DNA of 64,000 nt, taken from positions 2,542,001-2,606,000 of the forward strand of contig BSBN01000252.1 of assembly GCA_027924645.1 (NCBI GenBank), in the 5' to 3' direction. Each line of letters starts with the position of its first letter. Positions within the stretch are counted from its first letter, which is position 1. The position numbers were made by a program, and so were the translations under genes. The DNA is from Cunninghamia lanceolata (lineage: Eukaryota > Streptophyta > Pinopsida > Cupressales > Cupressaceae). The notes below the pieces were generated by a model, which saw only the letters and a program-made list of their open reading frames with translations, was not told the DNA's origin and searched no databases. Positions 1 to 12,000 of this stretch are shown here, piece by piece.

Positions 1-973
1 TGTATACACCTTCAGCTCACTGCATTCCGGAGTCATAAGAATTTAAGTTCACACACAATATCACTTCCCTTGATTCACATCTTCTCTACTTTGTTCCACT
101 CATCTTCATCTTGCATTTATACCATCTACAATTAAGATGAATCTCAATTAGGTCAGTCCTAATGAAGCGTGTGCATTACACACATGCAACATAACTTAGG
201 TCGGCACTAAACACTTCCACAGTGGAAAGAAGTGAAAGTGGACCATTTCAAGGGATAACCAGGACTCAAATTTGTATCATCAAGCTACTTATCACATCCA
301 CAATCCACGAGGTACCTCTACAAATGGCGCTAGTAATCCAGGTTGGCCAAACCTGAGCTAATGACCATATTCACGCTTCTCCAAGTCTAAACACATTGTA
401 CGGACCACATAGAGACACACCACAACATCCACACACCTTTCCACAACATTCAACATCATCAAAAACCTCTACAACACTGCCGCAACCATCTGACACAAAG
501 AATATCTTCATTAAGCACATCAGGATCCACTACCACTGAGCACCAACGCAAGAACTGATCTTGTGGAGAAACCCAACACAAGAAACTTCAAAGAAAGGTA
601 CATATAGATTGTAGAAGAACATCCCCAAATCCATAGGACATGAAACCTCAATGCGGAGAAATGTGAAGCAATATCATTTCTCCCAGACAATCTTCTTCAC
701 AGTCAAATACTCTGTCAAACACATCTTCTACTTCTGCACGATCCAGAACCTGATACTCTGGATATAACACCTCTAATCAACACTTCCAAACCACACATTC
801 ATATCTTCAAATCAGAAGAAATGTGGAGCACAATACTGAGAGCAGCTCTGTCACATTGTACACTATTTTATCAAATTTTCTCAAAAGCACTTGGAAACCA
901 AGTGAACCATCTGCTGGGAGTTGACATCAATGACAACACCAGCAAGTTTTCAACACGGCAACAACCTCCTCTA
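1..973. other. Non-coding stretch, no gene recognised
   Basis: A C/A-rich plus strand without a recognisable gene. The longest open frame near the end (821-1138) has no motif I know, and its last part lies in a tandem-duplicated segment, so I do not call it. The texture resembles a degraded LTR, but no partner copy or boundary was found. Confidence 0.4.
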
Positions 974-2226
974 AACAGTATGGCAAGTCTATTATGCAAG
1001 CTAATTACAAGTAGATGCATATCCAGCATAGTATTTGAGCATAGAGAGAAATCAAAAAAATGGAAACAAATGGTGAAGTTTCATGCTATTGCAACAAGAA
1101 AACTTTCAGAGGTCACAACAGGCTGGGAGTGTGAGTGAAATCACTGCATTTCTCCATGTCACCTCTCATCATATAGTGAACACACAATTTCAAATTTGAC
1201 AGTAATATTTTTTCAAAAGATTGCAAGGTAATTTTAAAATGTAATAAAAGAAGCATTTTATTTGAATTTAAGAATAAAGAAAAACCATTTATTATAAAAA
1301 AAAAAGTAATAATAGAAACTGAAAACATATATTTGTGGAAATTGATAAGGATTAAAAGTGTCTGAAACTAGGAATTAGATATTTGTAGAAGAAACATGCC
1401 TGGATTTGGTCATCCCTATGATTTTTTTTTGTATTGCTTAATACGAAAAAGTGAAATAGAAAATGGCAAGCCATAAATGATTGACAATTCCAGGTAAACC
1501 AGTATATTTGATGGTTTAAAAATGAAGTATGATATGAATGAAAAGAAAATATATATACAAAATGTAAGTCTATGTTTTTAACCACTATGGCGGATCTATT
1601 AGGCACAATAATTACAAGTAGATTCATATCCAACATAGTTTTTGAGCATAGAGAGAAACTGAGAAAATGGAAACAAATGGTCAAGTTTCATGCTATTGCA
1701 ACAAGAAAAAATTCAAAAGTCACAGCAGGCTGGGAGTGTGAGTGAAATCACTCCATTTCTCCATGTCACCTCTCATCCTACAGTGAACACGTCATTTCAA
1801 ATTTGTCAGTAATGTTTTTTTAGAACATTGCAAGGTAATTTAAAAATGTAATAAAAGAAGCATTTTTTTCAATTTAACAATAAAGCAAAACTATTTATTA
1901 TAAAAATAGTAATAATAGAAACTAAAAACAAATATTTGTGGAAATTGATATGGATTAAAAATGTCTGAATGTGGGAATTAGATATTTGTGGAAGAAACAT
2001 GCTTGGATTTAGTCATCCCTGTGTTTTTTTTTTTGTATTGCCTAATATGAAAAACTGAAATAGAAATGGCAAGTCATAAATGATTGACAATTCCATGCAA
2101 ACCAATATATTGATGGTTACAGATGCATGGTGAAAAATAGTAATGCAAATTCCATGATTATGGATCAATATTATATGATATGAATGAAAAGAAAATATAT
2201 ATACAAAATGTAAGTCTATGTTTTTT
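974..2226. repeat. Imperfect tandem duplication, ~607-bp period
   Basis: Unit 1 (974-1580) and unit 2 (1581-2226) align along their length. Shared landmarks are the block around TGGAAACAAATGG (1061 and 1668), the CTCCATGTCACCTCTCAT block, the poly-T run followed by GTATTGC, and TATACAAAATGTAAGTCTATG at both unit ends. Unit 2 carries about 55 extra bases near 2118-2176. Differences are scattered substitutions and small indels, so the duplication is not recent. No coding capacity seen. Confidence 0.8.
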
Positions 2227-2263
2227 TAATTGAAACCGGGAAAATAGTGAAAGGGGGGAATGA

Positions 2264-3806
2264 ACCTTTTTTCTATTAAGTTCTCTTGTTCATGTAGTCA
2301 AGAGTTTGCATGCAAGGGTATTGTCAAGTGTTCCTCTTCTTGTTGGCGAAGAGCAACATATGGGTTCTATTGCATACATGCATATCTTTGTAATGTGAAG
2401 ACAGGACAAATTCGAAGACATGCAATGTTGCAGACTCTATAAATAGTTGTGAATGTCAAACCCTAACGATCAATGTTGTCAATGTCAATTGTTGCCCTTT
2501 GAAGTGTAAGGCCTTGTGATTTGTGTATTGTTAAGGCCCATGCCATTTCCAGTGGGATTTGCTGACGGCCACCATGGCTCAACAGTGCAATAGGAACATT
2601 TCTTGCATTGTTGTGATCCCAAACCAGGCCTATGTAATGTTTAAATTGAACAACAACAAACAAGGGAAGTTGAGGCAGTTTCTCAACATCCTTGTATACA
2701 ATTGCTTTGACCTGTCCTAGTGCACCGTTCATAAGGCCTGCTTGCATCCACAAATTAGAACATAGCATAACTTCTTGGCCAATACCCAAGAGAATCTTAG
2801 CTTCAAGTTGTTCATTGTCTAGATTTGGGCATGTTGCCCCTTTTAGTTGCTCCGCATTGGACAAGGCAATTGGAATTGCTAAAGATTGTAGCATATGTTT
2901 ATTATGTATTGAAACCAACTCATTTGTTGCAAATAAATGTATGGAGGATAGAAAAGGTGTCTGCTCAGCAGAGGTGAGTGAAGAACTTGAGTGCGACATT
3001 AGAACATGCCAATCCTCAACTGTAGGCTCTATATTCCTTATATTTGAGAGAAGTGAATGGAAGGCAACTTGTATGGGCTCCTCACCGATTTGCCGAAATA
3101 TTCTGGTCAATGTAATTACTGTGGTGAAGCTTCGCCATAGTGTTCCGCCATATGAATTTGAAGCATACATGGGGATGTCCTTGACTGGTGGTAGTTGGAC
3201 AAGGTCACCAAAGAGCATGATTGAAAGTCCCTCAAATGTGATATGATTCTGAGCAGGGAATGCCTCATGCAACCTGTTGTCAATTCATTATAGCAACTTT
3301 GGGCCAAAGAAGTTCATTTCATCTATCAGAATGTAACGAATGAAATACATGCTCTCTTGGAATGTAGCAAGTGTCTGCCCTTGTAGGGGGTTCATTTCTC
3401 TTATTGGTATCTGGAGGGTAGAATGAATTGTAGATGCTTGAATGTTGAAAGTCGCAACACCAGTTGGTGCAAGAAGTAGCAATGGTGATTGGTCATGTGG
3501 GGCCATCCTCATGAGTGTGGATTTGATTCTTGAGATCAAATGTGACTTTCTAGTTCCAACAATTCCTTGAATGGTGATTTTTAGTGGTAGTTACAAACCA
3601 ATGGTAGAGAGATGCGACACAATAATATCAAATGTTTTTTTTTGTTGGATAGATAGGTTTCTTTGTGCTTCTTGACTAAGAACATGTTGGAGTTGAAATG
3701 TTGGGCGGTTGGAGTCAATGAAATCAATAGCTATCACTTTTAGTAGTGGATTGAAGGTTGGAGCTATCCAATCATGGTTTAGGTCAATGCCACGTCGGCC
3801 AAGCAT
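2264..3806 (-). pseudogene. Helitron PIF1-like helicase domain (broken)
   Basis: Reading right to left, the entry into the helicase (LNIQQKKTFDII-like, near 3650) is followed by a Walker A region reading GIVGTRKS (about 3545-3570; the usual G before K is R), then APTGVATFNI and the Walker B-like ILIDEM. A frame break near 3290 leads to GDLVQLPPV, LTRIFRQ and, at the C-terminal end, ALTIHKSQGLTL (motif VI region). A TAG at about 2460 ends that frame, but homology continues in frame to ~2270 (GLTFT, then NPYVALR), so the stop is likely a CAG-to-TAG change. Known role: 5'-3' DNA unwinding during Helitron transposition. Non-functional here. Confidence 0.85.
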
Positions 3807-3821
3807 GTCAATGCTGTCTAA

Positions 3822-6202
3822 CTAAAATGATATCCCTGGATGCAGGCTTAACAAGACTTGCCAGTCATCAAGACTATTATCTTGCATGTCATATCCGTTG
3901 CCTGAAGGACTGTCATCATCAGTGTCTGATAGTGGATCTAGTGGTGTGCAATGCATATGCCATAGATGGAAGCTGCATGAGAATCTTCCCCAATTTGCTA
4001 TAATTTGTAGTTCTAATATGCCAATATCATCATGAATTCTACAGAATGGGTGGTAGAGTAGTAGTTCACTCCAGCAGAACACCTCAAACACTTGTCATCT
4101 TTTGCTAGGATGGTCGTGAAGCGTGGGGAGACCCAAACAATCACTCGTGTTGCCCGCTTTCTCCATTTATTGTTCTTTCATGATGCTTTGAAGGTCCATT
4201 TTATGTCATTTTATGTCATTTCAATGAGTGACATTGCATCCAATTGTATAGGTCGTGCCATGTATAAGTCAATGAAGGTAGGGGAGGGGTGTTGGATGTG
4301 TTTGAGACTGCAACACGTTGGAAATGTTTTTGGCTAACATTTAAACAAACAAATGGTCTGCTAGATATTGAGAGGGGTAGTTTTAACAAAAGGTGGCAAG
4401 TCTCCTGGGCACCAATATCACGAGGCTCTCAGTAAGCATTTTGTGAAAGCAACTGGTGTTGGCTTATTAGAGTCAGAATTAGTTTAAATGTGAGTCATCA
4501 TAGTGTGGTATGTTTCAGACTTTTGCTCAGCTTTTGCTGCATATTTTGCAATATATTTGAGCACTGAATTGGTTGAAAGAATAGGCTGGCAATCTACATT
4601 AGCTCTCCATATAGAAAGGATAAATGGGTTGTGAAGATTCAAGCAATCATCATTGCAGGTAGGGATGTGTTTAGGTTGGCCATTCTCAGCAATTGAAAGA
4701 CTTGATTTCTCTTGTAAGTTCCAAGGGGCTTTATAACGACAAGCAAGAGATGCCCCTCTCCTCAAGCATGTTAGCTGGGTACATTTTGTATGGCGTTGCA
4801 CACGATTGACCAACTCATTGTAATCATTGGAAGGGTTGGTTGATATTATCATTCTTATGTCCATCAAGCAAGGGTCATCTAGGATATTTTGATGGAAATT
4901 TTGGTTTCTCAATTCAAGACTTCATGGGTTCCAAGCAGAGACATATCTATCAATATAGTCAATTGTTCTTTGTACAGATTGAAGGTTGTTCCATTACAAT
5001 TTTCCAATGTCAGGTGCTTCCTGGAGCAAAGGAAACCATGAGTATGTGTAGAGCCTATGCGTTGCCCTTCATACATGGTTAAAGAGATTTTCAACATTCA
5101 ATAAGGAAAAAAAAAGCAAGTAAAAGATTTTGTTAGTGGAAGGTTTATATCTATACCAATAGTCACTTGCACCAAGTAGTTTTTCCAAGACCCCTTCACG
5201 AAATGTTGTAAATCTGTGGTGCATGTAGAGTGTAGTGAGGTGTGGATTGCGAACTATATTTTGTACCCTCCACCTACAAGCCTCAGAAGGATCTATAGGC
5301 ATGGTAGTTGGCATAATGCTATGCAAGTCTGGCCATTTTGTATCTAATGCACTCAAGGTGAAGAATAGTGTTGGGCATCCAATCTAAATGACCATGTCAG
5401 AAAGCTCCTGTCTGCACTCATTCCAAAATGGTCGTGTGCCACGAAGTGCTGAGCTAAAGCGCATGAGTTGATCTGCAAGCCTTTCATCAGGCAAGTCCTT
5501 CAATCTTTGGCAAAGGTCAGCAATTATTGTGGGAAGACTATCGTCCACTTGCCTGTTGACAAATACCGATGCTATGGCTTGGCTTTGATGGCACATAAGT
5601 ATGTTGAGAAGGAAATATCTAAAACGTGGGTGCTAGCCAAATCTATTATCATGGTATCTTAGTAGATGAAGAGCATATTCAAGTAGCTTAATCTCTTTCA
5701 TCCGTTGTTCTCTGAATGTGGCTGTGTCAGTTGGAAACAGAGTGGGAAATGCCATTACAAACAATCCTTCAGTGGTGTACTCATTTATGGATGATGAAGA
5801 AATGGGAGGTCATTCTACAGCAGGAGCTAGTCGTCCATTTCCTAGTTGTAGGAAGGCTCACACCTCTTCCATATCTCTACGTGCAGGTGGGAGGTTTGCC
5901 ACAAATGAATTTGTACTTTCAATAATTTCATCCTCAACAATATATGTTTGCATTGAGCCTAGATCTGTGGGAGTAGGATTAGAAGTTGTTGCATATATAA
6001 GGTTTGAAATGTCAGTGGATTCATGGGACAAAGATGACAATGCATGCTCATTTAATTGCACATCTTTGTAGTATGGATCATTTTGGAGCTTATATGTCAA
6101 TGCCTCATGAACACGTGATCTACTAACGTAGAAGCTATATTTTTGTTTGATGTTTTCTTTGTTTACTATTATGATATCTAATTCATCTATACGTCTAGGC
6201 AA
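3822..6202 (-). pseudogene. Helitron Rep (Helitron_like_N) domain and linker (broken)
   Basis: Fragments in order from the right: DPYYKDVQLNEHALS (~6120) and SFVANLPP, typical of the start of the Helitron-like N region; ALRGTRPFWNECRQEL (~5430); KWPDLHSIMP and NPHLTTLYMHHRF (5180-5340); the HUH-type metal motif as GSTHTHGFL (~5040); then RANVDCQPILS and VLKYIAKYAAKAE (~4530), which holds the two tyrosines (Y-x3-Y) used for strand cleavage. The linker ends with a LLYHPF motif near 4050. Several frameshifts separate the pieces, so no complete Rep can be made. Catalytic residues survive in separate frames, which points to moderate age. Confidence 0.85.
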
Positions 6203-6249
6203 GTAGTTTGCAATTGTAGAAATATCCTATGAAAAACAAATAGTGTGAC

Positions 6250-6813
6250 CACTATATTTTAATTTCCCCCCTTGCATATGTTACTTGAAAAACTGGGCTA
6301 ACCCTTGCTATCAACATCTCCTCAATTTGAGTTAGTTTTTGCAATTAGGCATGTTGATCACAAGGGTCCATGTTGTTCCATTTTGAGAAGTGATGGCCAT
6401 TTTTCTCTGATACGCATCTATAACAAGTAGGGATTCCATTTGATCGCCTAGTTTTAATTCCTGGATATTTTTCCTTGCAAACTAAGCATGTTGATATTTG
6501 TGAGAGGGTGTCTAATTTTGAACGAAAATTTTTTCTAGCAATGCAATAATTTTCTGGGAAACCTAGAGGAGGATAAATCTGGGTAGATGGGGTGGGGTGC
6601 ATGCCATAATGTATATGAGGGGCAGGTGTTTGAAGGGGGGGGAGGGGGGTTGTTGGAAGGAGAGAGTACAGATGTGGAGGCTTCATTTTGAAGGATGTGT
6701 TGGTTTTGTCGTCTTCTTTTGTTGATATTATTTTTCCTTGCATGGTATTGTATTCGTTGCATTTCATTTCTACGGGCTCCTTTTGCTTGCATCCTTTCAT
6801 CTTGTACTTCCAT
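6250..6813 (-). pseudogene. Helitron N-terminal cysteine-rich region (broken)
   Basis: Starts at the minus-strand ATG at 6813 with a basic segment (QAKGARRNEMQRIQYHARK). It then breaks at a long run of G on the plus strand (~6636-6655), after which the frame holding CLVCKEKYPGIK, CYRC and FSKWNNMDP continues. Cys pairs followed by FSxxNNMDP are typical of the region preceding Rep in plant Helitron proteins. Function of this region is unknown to me. The homopolymer run is the probable frameshift site. Confidence 0.7.
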
Positions 6814-7069
6814 TGTAGGGTATGTTGAAGATTAAAGGACTGATTTATATGTACATTAAGAACATGTAAATATATATATCACATTTTGAAGCATGAGAAT
6901 TGAAGACATTAAAGTATTTGCAAGTAATATTTTATCGTGGCAATTTACATTAATGTGCAAAGATATCAACAACCAACAAAGTAAAAAATATAATGGTAAT
7001 TGAGCTTTTTTGAAAAGAAATTATATTTTTAAATATAAAACAATATATATTATATTATATAATATATTT
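6814..7069. other. AT-rich spacer upstream of Helitron coding relic
   Basis: AT-rich with TATA/ATAT runs (7021-7069). It could contain the Helitron 5' terminus, but I see no clear TC-starting end. No gene seen. Confidence 0.3.
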
Positions 7070-7215
7070 TTTTCTCGGTAAAAGGCCTTAGCCATATAAT
7101 TTTATTAATTTTTAAACCTAATTACAGACTGACTCACTAGGAGCACCGCGAGGAAAGAGTCGGTCGGAGAAAACCTCCCAGTATTGCTCCAAAATTAAAA
7201 ATAAATAGCTATAAT
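7070..7215 (-). mobile_element. Possible 5'-truncated LINE 3' tail
   Basis: On the minus strand this reads as a GC-richer segment with CGACCGACTCTTTCC and GGCTAAGGCCTTTTACCGAG, followed directly by an A-run and TA repeats. A non-coding block ending in an A-rich tail fits a 5'-truncated L1-type insertion. No coding sequence supports this and no target duplication was identified, so the call is tentative. Confidence 0.3.
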
Positions 7216-8639
7216 ATTACAATCACCCCAGCTTGAAGATAATGGGGGAGTTTCATATACGTTACATATAATGCTAAGTGAGGATCATATGGATTTGCCA
7301 GTGTGATCCCTGTTCAAATTCATGTTATCTGCAGGGACCTTTAACTAAAACTTATCCACCCGGGGATCTGCTACATTGGAGATATCATTTATCTCTTTCT
7401 GAAGTGCCTACTCCCACTTATTGTTCTGCTACCATTGGTTTATCTTCATATATTGGATTCTATTCTTTATTGCCCTTCATCGACACCATTCCCTCTTGAC
7501 CTATACCACACATATCACTACAATATACACTTCCACACAAGACAACTTGTTAAAGTGTTAGCATAAACCTCATAAAATTCCTTTGGTATTCTTTAAGTTG
7601 ACCCTATCAATTCCATAATCAGAACATTTACGTATACTACAGCAAACCATAATTCATATCAATCTACTGCAATAGTTATCAAATGACATGCCACACTAAA
7701 TGAGTCAAAAATTGAGCTTAATGCTAACATTTAACTTCCATTTTAAACTCCATTTCATAATTTCCTGCATTATTTAGCCAGGGTACAGAAAAAGAAACAG
7801 ATATACTCAATCTTGTCATAACATCATTATGCAGCATTGTACTCCATCAGAATATAAGTGCATACATACATGCCTATGCATACTTACGTGTATATGCATA
7901 TTTATAGTTTGATTTGCATTGTTTGTACCTGTATAAGTATATATACACACATATATATGGATACAGATGTATGTATGAACTTTCTAAATTAAATTGTCCC
8001 TTAACTATTTGGATATTTAGCCCATTTAATCCTTGCATACTTGACAAAGATCGATTTTAAACCATTGCTCAGACCTTTCAATATCTTTTTGATCCAAGAT
8101 CCATTTTGTTGTTTCATGCCAATAAAACATGTATGTGTGTGTGTGTGTGAGTGACTCAAGTCTATATAAATATATACATGTTAATACAGACATATGTATG
8201 AATACTCAAATCAAATTCATTTAATCAAATGACTTGAGCTTCATCACTTGAAAAGCTCTAATCAATCATCCATGATCATAGATGAGCAATTATTAAAACA
8301 TATTCAGCATATAATTGTCCTCTTCCAGAAATATGAAACAGCTAAAAGTTGGTTTCCATTCCTCTACTTGAAATACCATGCGTATCCAGTCCCAAAGAAT
8401 GTTTTGTATTTAAAGATAGACGAGGTTACTGGCAAGTGCTAGACTATTCTATATCTTTCCTTTACCCACTACCAAGTAAAGATGACTATAATCACCGAAT
8501 AATGATAAGAAAGCATGTATGGACACCGTGATCCTTAAGGTGGAAAGAATAAAGTGTTGCAAGGCTCACGTGGATATGAACGGTCTAAGTATATACAGAT
8601 TTTGATAGAGCATATCTAATACTCCCTACTACAGAGTTT
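7216..8639. other. Non-coding AT-rich stretch with microsatellites
   Basis: Contains TATATA/CATACA-rich stretches (7860-7975) and a short (GT)n run (about 8131-8150). Small open frames here show no recognisable motif. No gene seen. Confidence 0.4.
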
Positions 8640-8960
8640 TTTGTTTATATTTACCTAGGGTATTGTATATACAAACATACACTCGTAACATAAATATGTG
8701 CATGCATATATGCTTGCATGTATATATGCTTGCATATACATAAGCCATTGTAAGTATAAACATATCAGCATATATGATAAAGGGGTTAGCAAATATGCTA
8801 ATGCTAATATTTGCATAAGAAGGTATATATGTACAACCATACATACGTGTAAATATTTATAGATATATATGGGGATATCTAAATCTGTATGTGTATACAT
8901 GTATATCCATAAATATGTAAACGTATATATGTATATACATTCATCTATGCAAATATAAAC
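8640..8960. repeat. TATG/CATA-rich simple-repeat tract
   Basis: Interspersed TATATATG, GCTTGCATGTATATATGCTTGCATATAC and GTATATACAT units make a cryptically simple tract with many short palindromes. Two overlapping minus-strand open frames are made of the repeat (Tyr/Ile/Met/Cys-rich) and are not genes. It ends about 80 bases before the LINE relic. Confidence 0.65.
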
Positions 8961-9037
8961 ATTCAGGCTATATGTATAGGAAAGTCTATATCATAGACTA
9001 AACCTGGAGTGTAATATTTGGAGATAAACTAGACTTT

Positions 9038-12000
9038 TCATGGAGGTGTGAATATACTTTCTATTTCTACCCCATTAGCACCTTGGTTTGCCAGTTCATC
9101 GGCTAGTTTGTTGCCCTCTCGGTAGATGTGATTGATGGTAACTTCCTCAAATAAATCAAGGATCTCTATTGCGCTTTCCAACTTAGAGTGCAACTTCCAG
9201 TTAGGAGTTTTGCCTGTCCTAGGGGCATTTACTATTAATAAGGAGTCACCTTCAATTGTTACCCTTTTAAGATGTAACTTTTGACATAGCAAAAGTCTTT
9301 CCACAAGACCAATAATTTTTGCTATGTTATTTGTTGCCATGGTGATGGGCTTGGCGTATTTTGCACAAATTTCCCCATTGGAATCCTGGATGATACCCCC
9401 TATTCCAGCTACCCTCAGATTTCCTCTAGATGCTCCATCAAAGTTGAGTTTGTACCATCCTAAATCAGGCTTGGACCATTGGCATAGATCCCTCTTAGTT
9501 TGCTTGTCGTCAAATTTATTGTAATAATGAGGAGGAATGGACAATCCAAACCAATTCTTCCTCATTTTACTGTCCCAAAACGTAAACTCAGCATTATTTA
9601 AATTTCTATTTCTTAGTCTATTATTCACTGTCTCAACTATGGATGCTTCAATTTTGTTAAGCAAGTTCTTGAGATCCATACTTTTTCCTTGAAATATACG
9701 TTTGTTTCGTTCTTTCCATATTTCCCAGGTTAGTATGGATGGAGCATTCTTCCACATGCACCTAAAAAGACTCTTGTGACACAGATCAGGCCAACACTTT
9801 AGAGTATCCAGCAGATTATTAGGCAATGCTGATGACCAGCCCAACTTATTACATAACCACTGCCAACATGAATAAGAGAAGGGGCATTCAAGAAGTAAGT
9901 GATCCACAGATTCCTCATTTTGTTCACATAATACACATTTGGAGGGTCCTTCAAACCCAATCCTTTTGAACCAATCAGCCGTAAGGATTCTGCCTTGCAT
10001 AGCTGCCCAAAGAAACAAACCTGCTTTTGGGAGGCATACCTTATCCTAGCATAGATGGTTGGGCATTTCAAACTTTGACCAGTTTAGCTTTTTGACTAAC
10101 TGTACATACCCATCTTTAGTATTATAATCCCCAGATTTGGCTCCCATCCAAATCAGTCTATCAGTTCCTAGTTTTGGAGTAATATCCCTTTCCTTTAAGA
10201 TCTTTTGTAATTCTTTTATCTCACTCTTTGGAACAGGCGGATTCTCAAAGGGTTTCCAAGACCATCCTAGAGAGGGGGTGGTTTCTGGGAACACCATATA
10301 ATCCTTCACTTGACGACCCTAGTTATTTTCAAGGAAGTCTCTAATGTTTGCAAGGTTTGGATTGTTACAAATGGCAGGATATCCCCCCTAGGAGTCAGTC
10401 CAAAAGTGAGCCTCATCACCAACGTGGATATCCCAAGTTAGCTGATCCTTAATTATGTCTTGGCATTCAATGATAAAATTCCATATCCTTGAGCCTCTTG
10501 GAGGAGTTGCTGTCCTAAAGAGGCAATCAGGAGATTCACTACTGAGATATTTCCTCTTTAATATTCTGGTCCATTTATTATTGGATTCTTTATATAGCAT
10601 CCACACTAGTTTAGCACCCATAGCCCTATTCTGATCTTTTAGATTCTTGAAGCCTATGCCTCCAAAGTCTTTAGGTCTACATAGCTTGTCCCAACTAATA
10701 AGTGCCAACTTTTTCTTATCAGATGTACCTTGCCAAAAGAAATTATGCAGCTTCTTTTCCATATTAGTGTTAGTTTCTTGAGACAGGGAGAGGCATGACA
10801 TTTGATAGATTGGTAGGGCTTCAAGGATAGATTTCAGCATGGTTGCTTTCCCTGCTGATGTAAGCCATTTGCCTTTCCAACCATTAATTATTTTCTCCAT
10901 CTTTTCCTCAAGAGGTTTCCACACTCTGTTTGACCTTATCCCTTTATCTAATGGAATTCCTAGATATTTACTAGGAAGCAAACCTTTTTTGTAACCTAGG
11001 ATGTTGCAAATTGCTGCCTCTCCCCTGTTGTCCATATGGAAGAAGAAGATTTCTGATTTATCCTTATTGACTGCTTGCCTAGAAGCTTTGGCATAATTGG
11101 TCAATATCTCATTGAACTTCCTAGCTTCCTTCCTAGACCCCTTATCGGCTAGAAATGTGTCATCAGCAAATTGTTGATGAGTTGTATTAGCGATACCATT
11201 TGTGATCTTTATCCCAGTGATTGAGTTCATATTATGTGCTTTTGTTATAGCTCTTCCTAATGTCTCAGCCATAATGATATAGAGGAAAGGTGATAATGGA
11301 TCACCTTGCCTAAGGCCTCTAGAGGGGCTGAAGTATCCTTCAGGTGACCCATTTACTAAAACAGAGAATTTTGGGGTAGATATACATGTGGAAATCAATT
11401 TGATCCAATGTCTAGAGAAGCCAAATGCTTCCAAAGCCTTACATAGGTGCCTCCAGTTGACCTTGTCATAAGCTTTTCTGATATCTAATTTTATTAACAT
11501 ACTAGGGTCTAAATTATTCTGGATAGAGTGTATTGCTTCTTGAATGATTATTACCCCATCATAAATTGATCTTTCCGGAACAAACCCAGTCTGTTCTTCC
11601 AATATTAATAAGGGGAGAAGTGGTTTAATTCTGTTGACCCATATTTTGGAGAAAATCTTATAAATTGTATTGCACAAAGATATTAGTCTGAAGTCCTCCG
11701 GGCTTTCAGCATTTTCTGTTTTAGGTATCAAAGCTATAAATGTGTTATTTATTTCACTTAAGATGTTGCCAGAATTTCTCATACTTTCTAAAGCACTTGT
11801 TAACTCAACTCCTAAAAAAGGCCAGCATTTTTGAAAGAAGACTGCAGTGAAGCCATCCGGACCTGGAGCTTTGTCCGGGTGAAGTTGATTTAGTGCCACT
11901 TCAACTTCTGACAGGGTAAATTTCTGGTTTAATTTTTTATTATGTTCGTTAGTTATGATTTTGGGAATACAACTCAGCAAGTCTTGCTGTGAATGAAGGT

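Larger units (their letters stand above)
2255..6813 (-). mobile_element. Degenerate autonomous Helitron (RepHel), termini not resolved
   Basis: On the minus strand the fragments appear in the order expected of a plant Helitron RepHel protein: an N-terminal cysteine-rich region, a Helitron-like Rep domain, a linker and a PIF1-family helicase. Several frameshifts and stops break the frame. Helitrons are rolling-circle DNA transposons; Rep nicks and joins strands and the helicase unwinds them. I could not identify the 5' TC end or the 3' hairpin plus CTRR end with confidence, so the span covers recognisable coding relics only. The element abuts the tandem duplication ending at 2226. Confidence 0.85.

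Noticed and set aside
821..1138. 105-codon plus-strand open frame
   Set aside because: No recognisable motif. Its 3' part is in a tandem-duplicated non-coding unit whose other copy has no matching frame.
8629..8900. Two overlapping minus-strand frames rich in Tyr, Ile and Cys
   Set aside because: They are translations of the TATG/CATA simple repeat.
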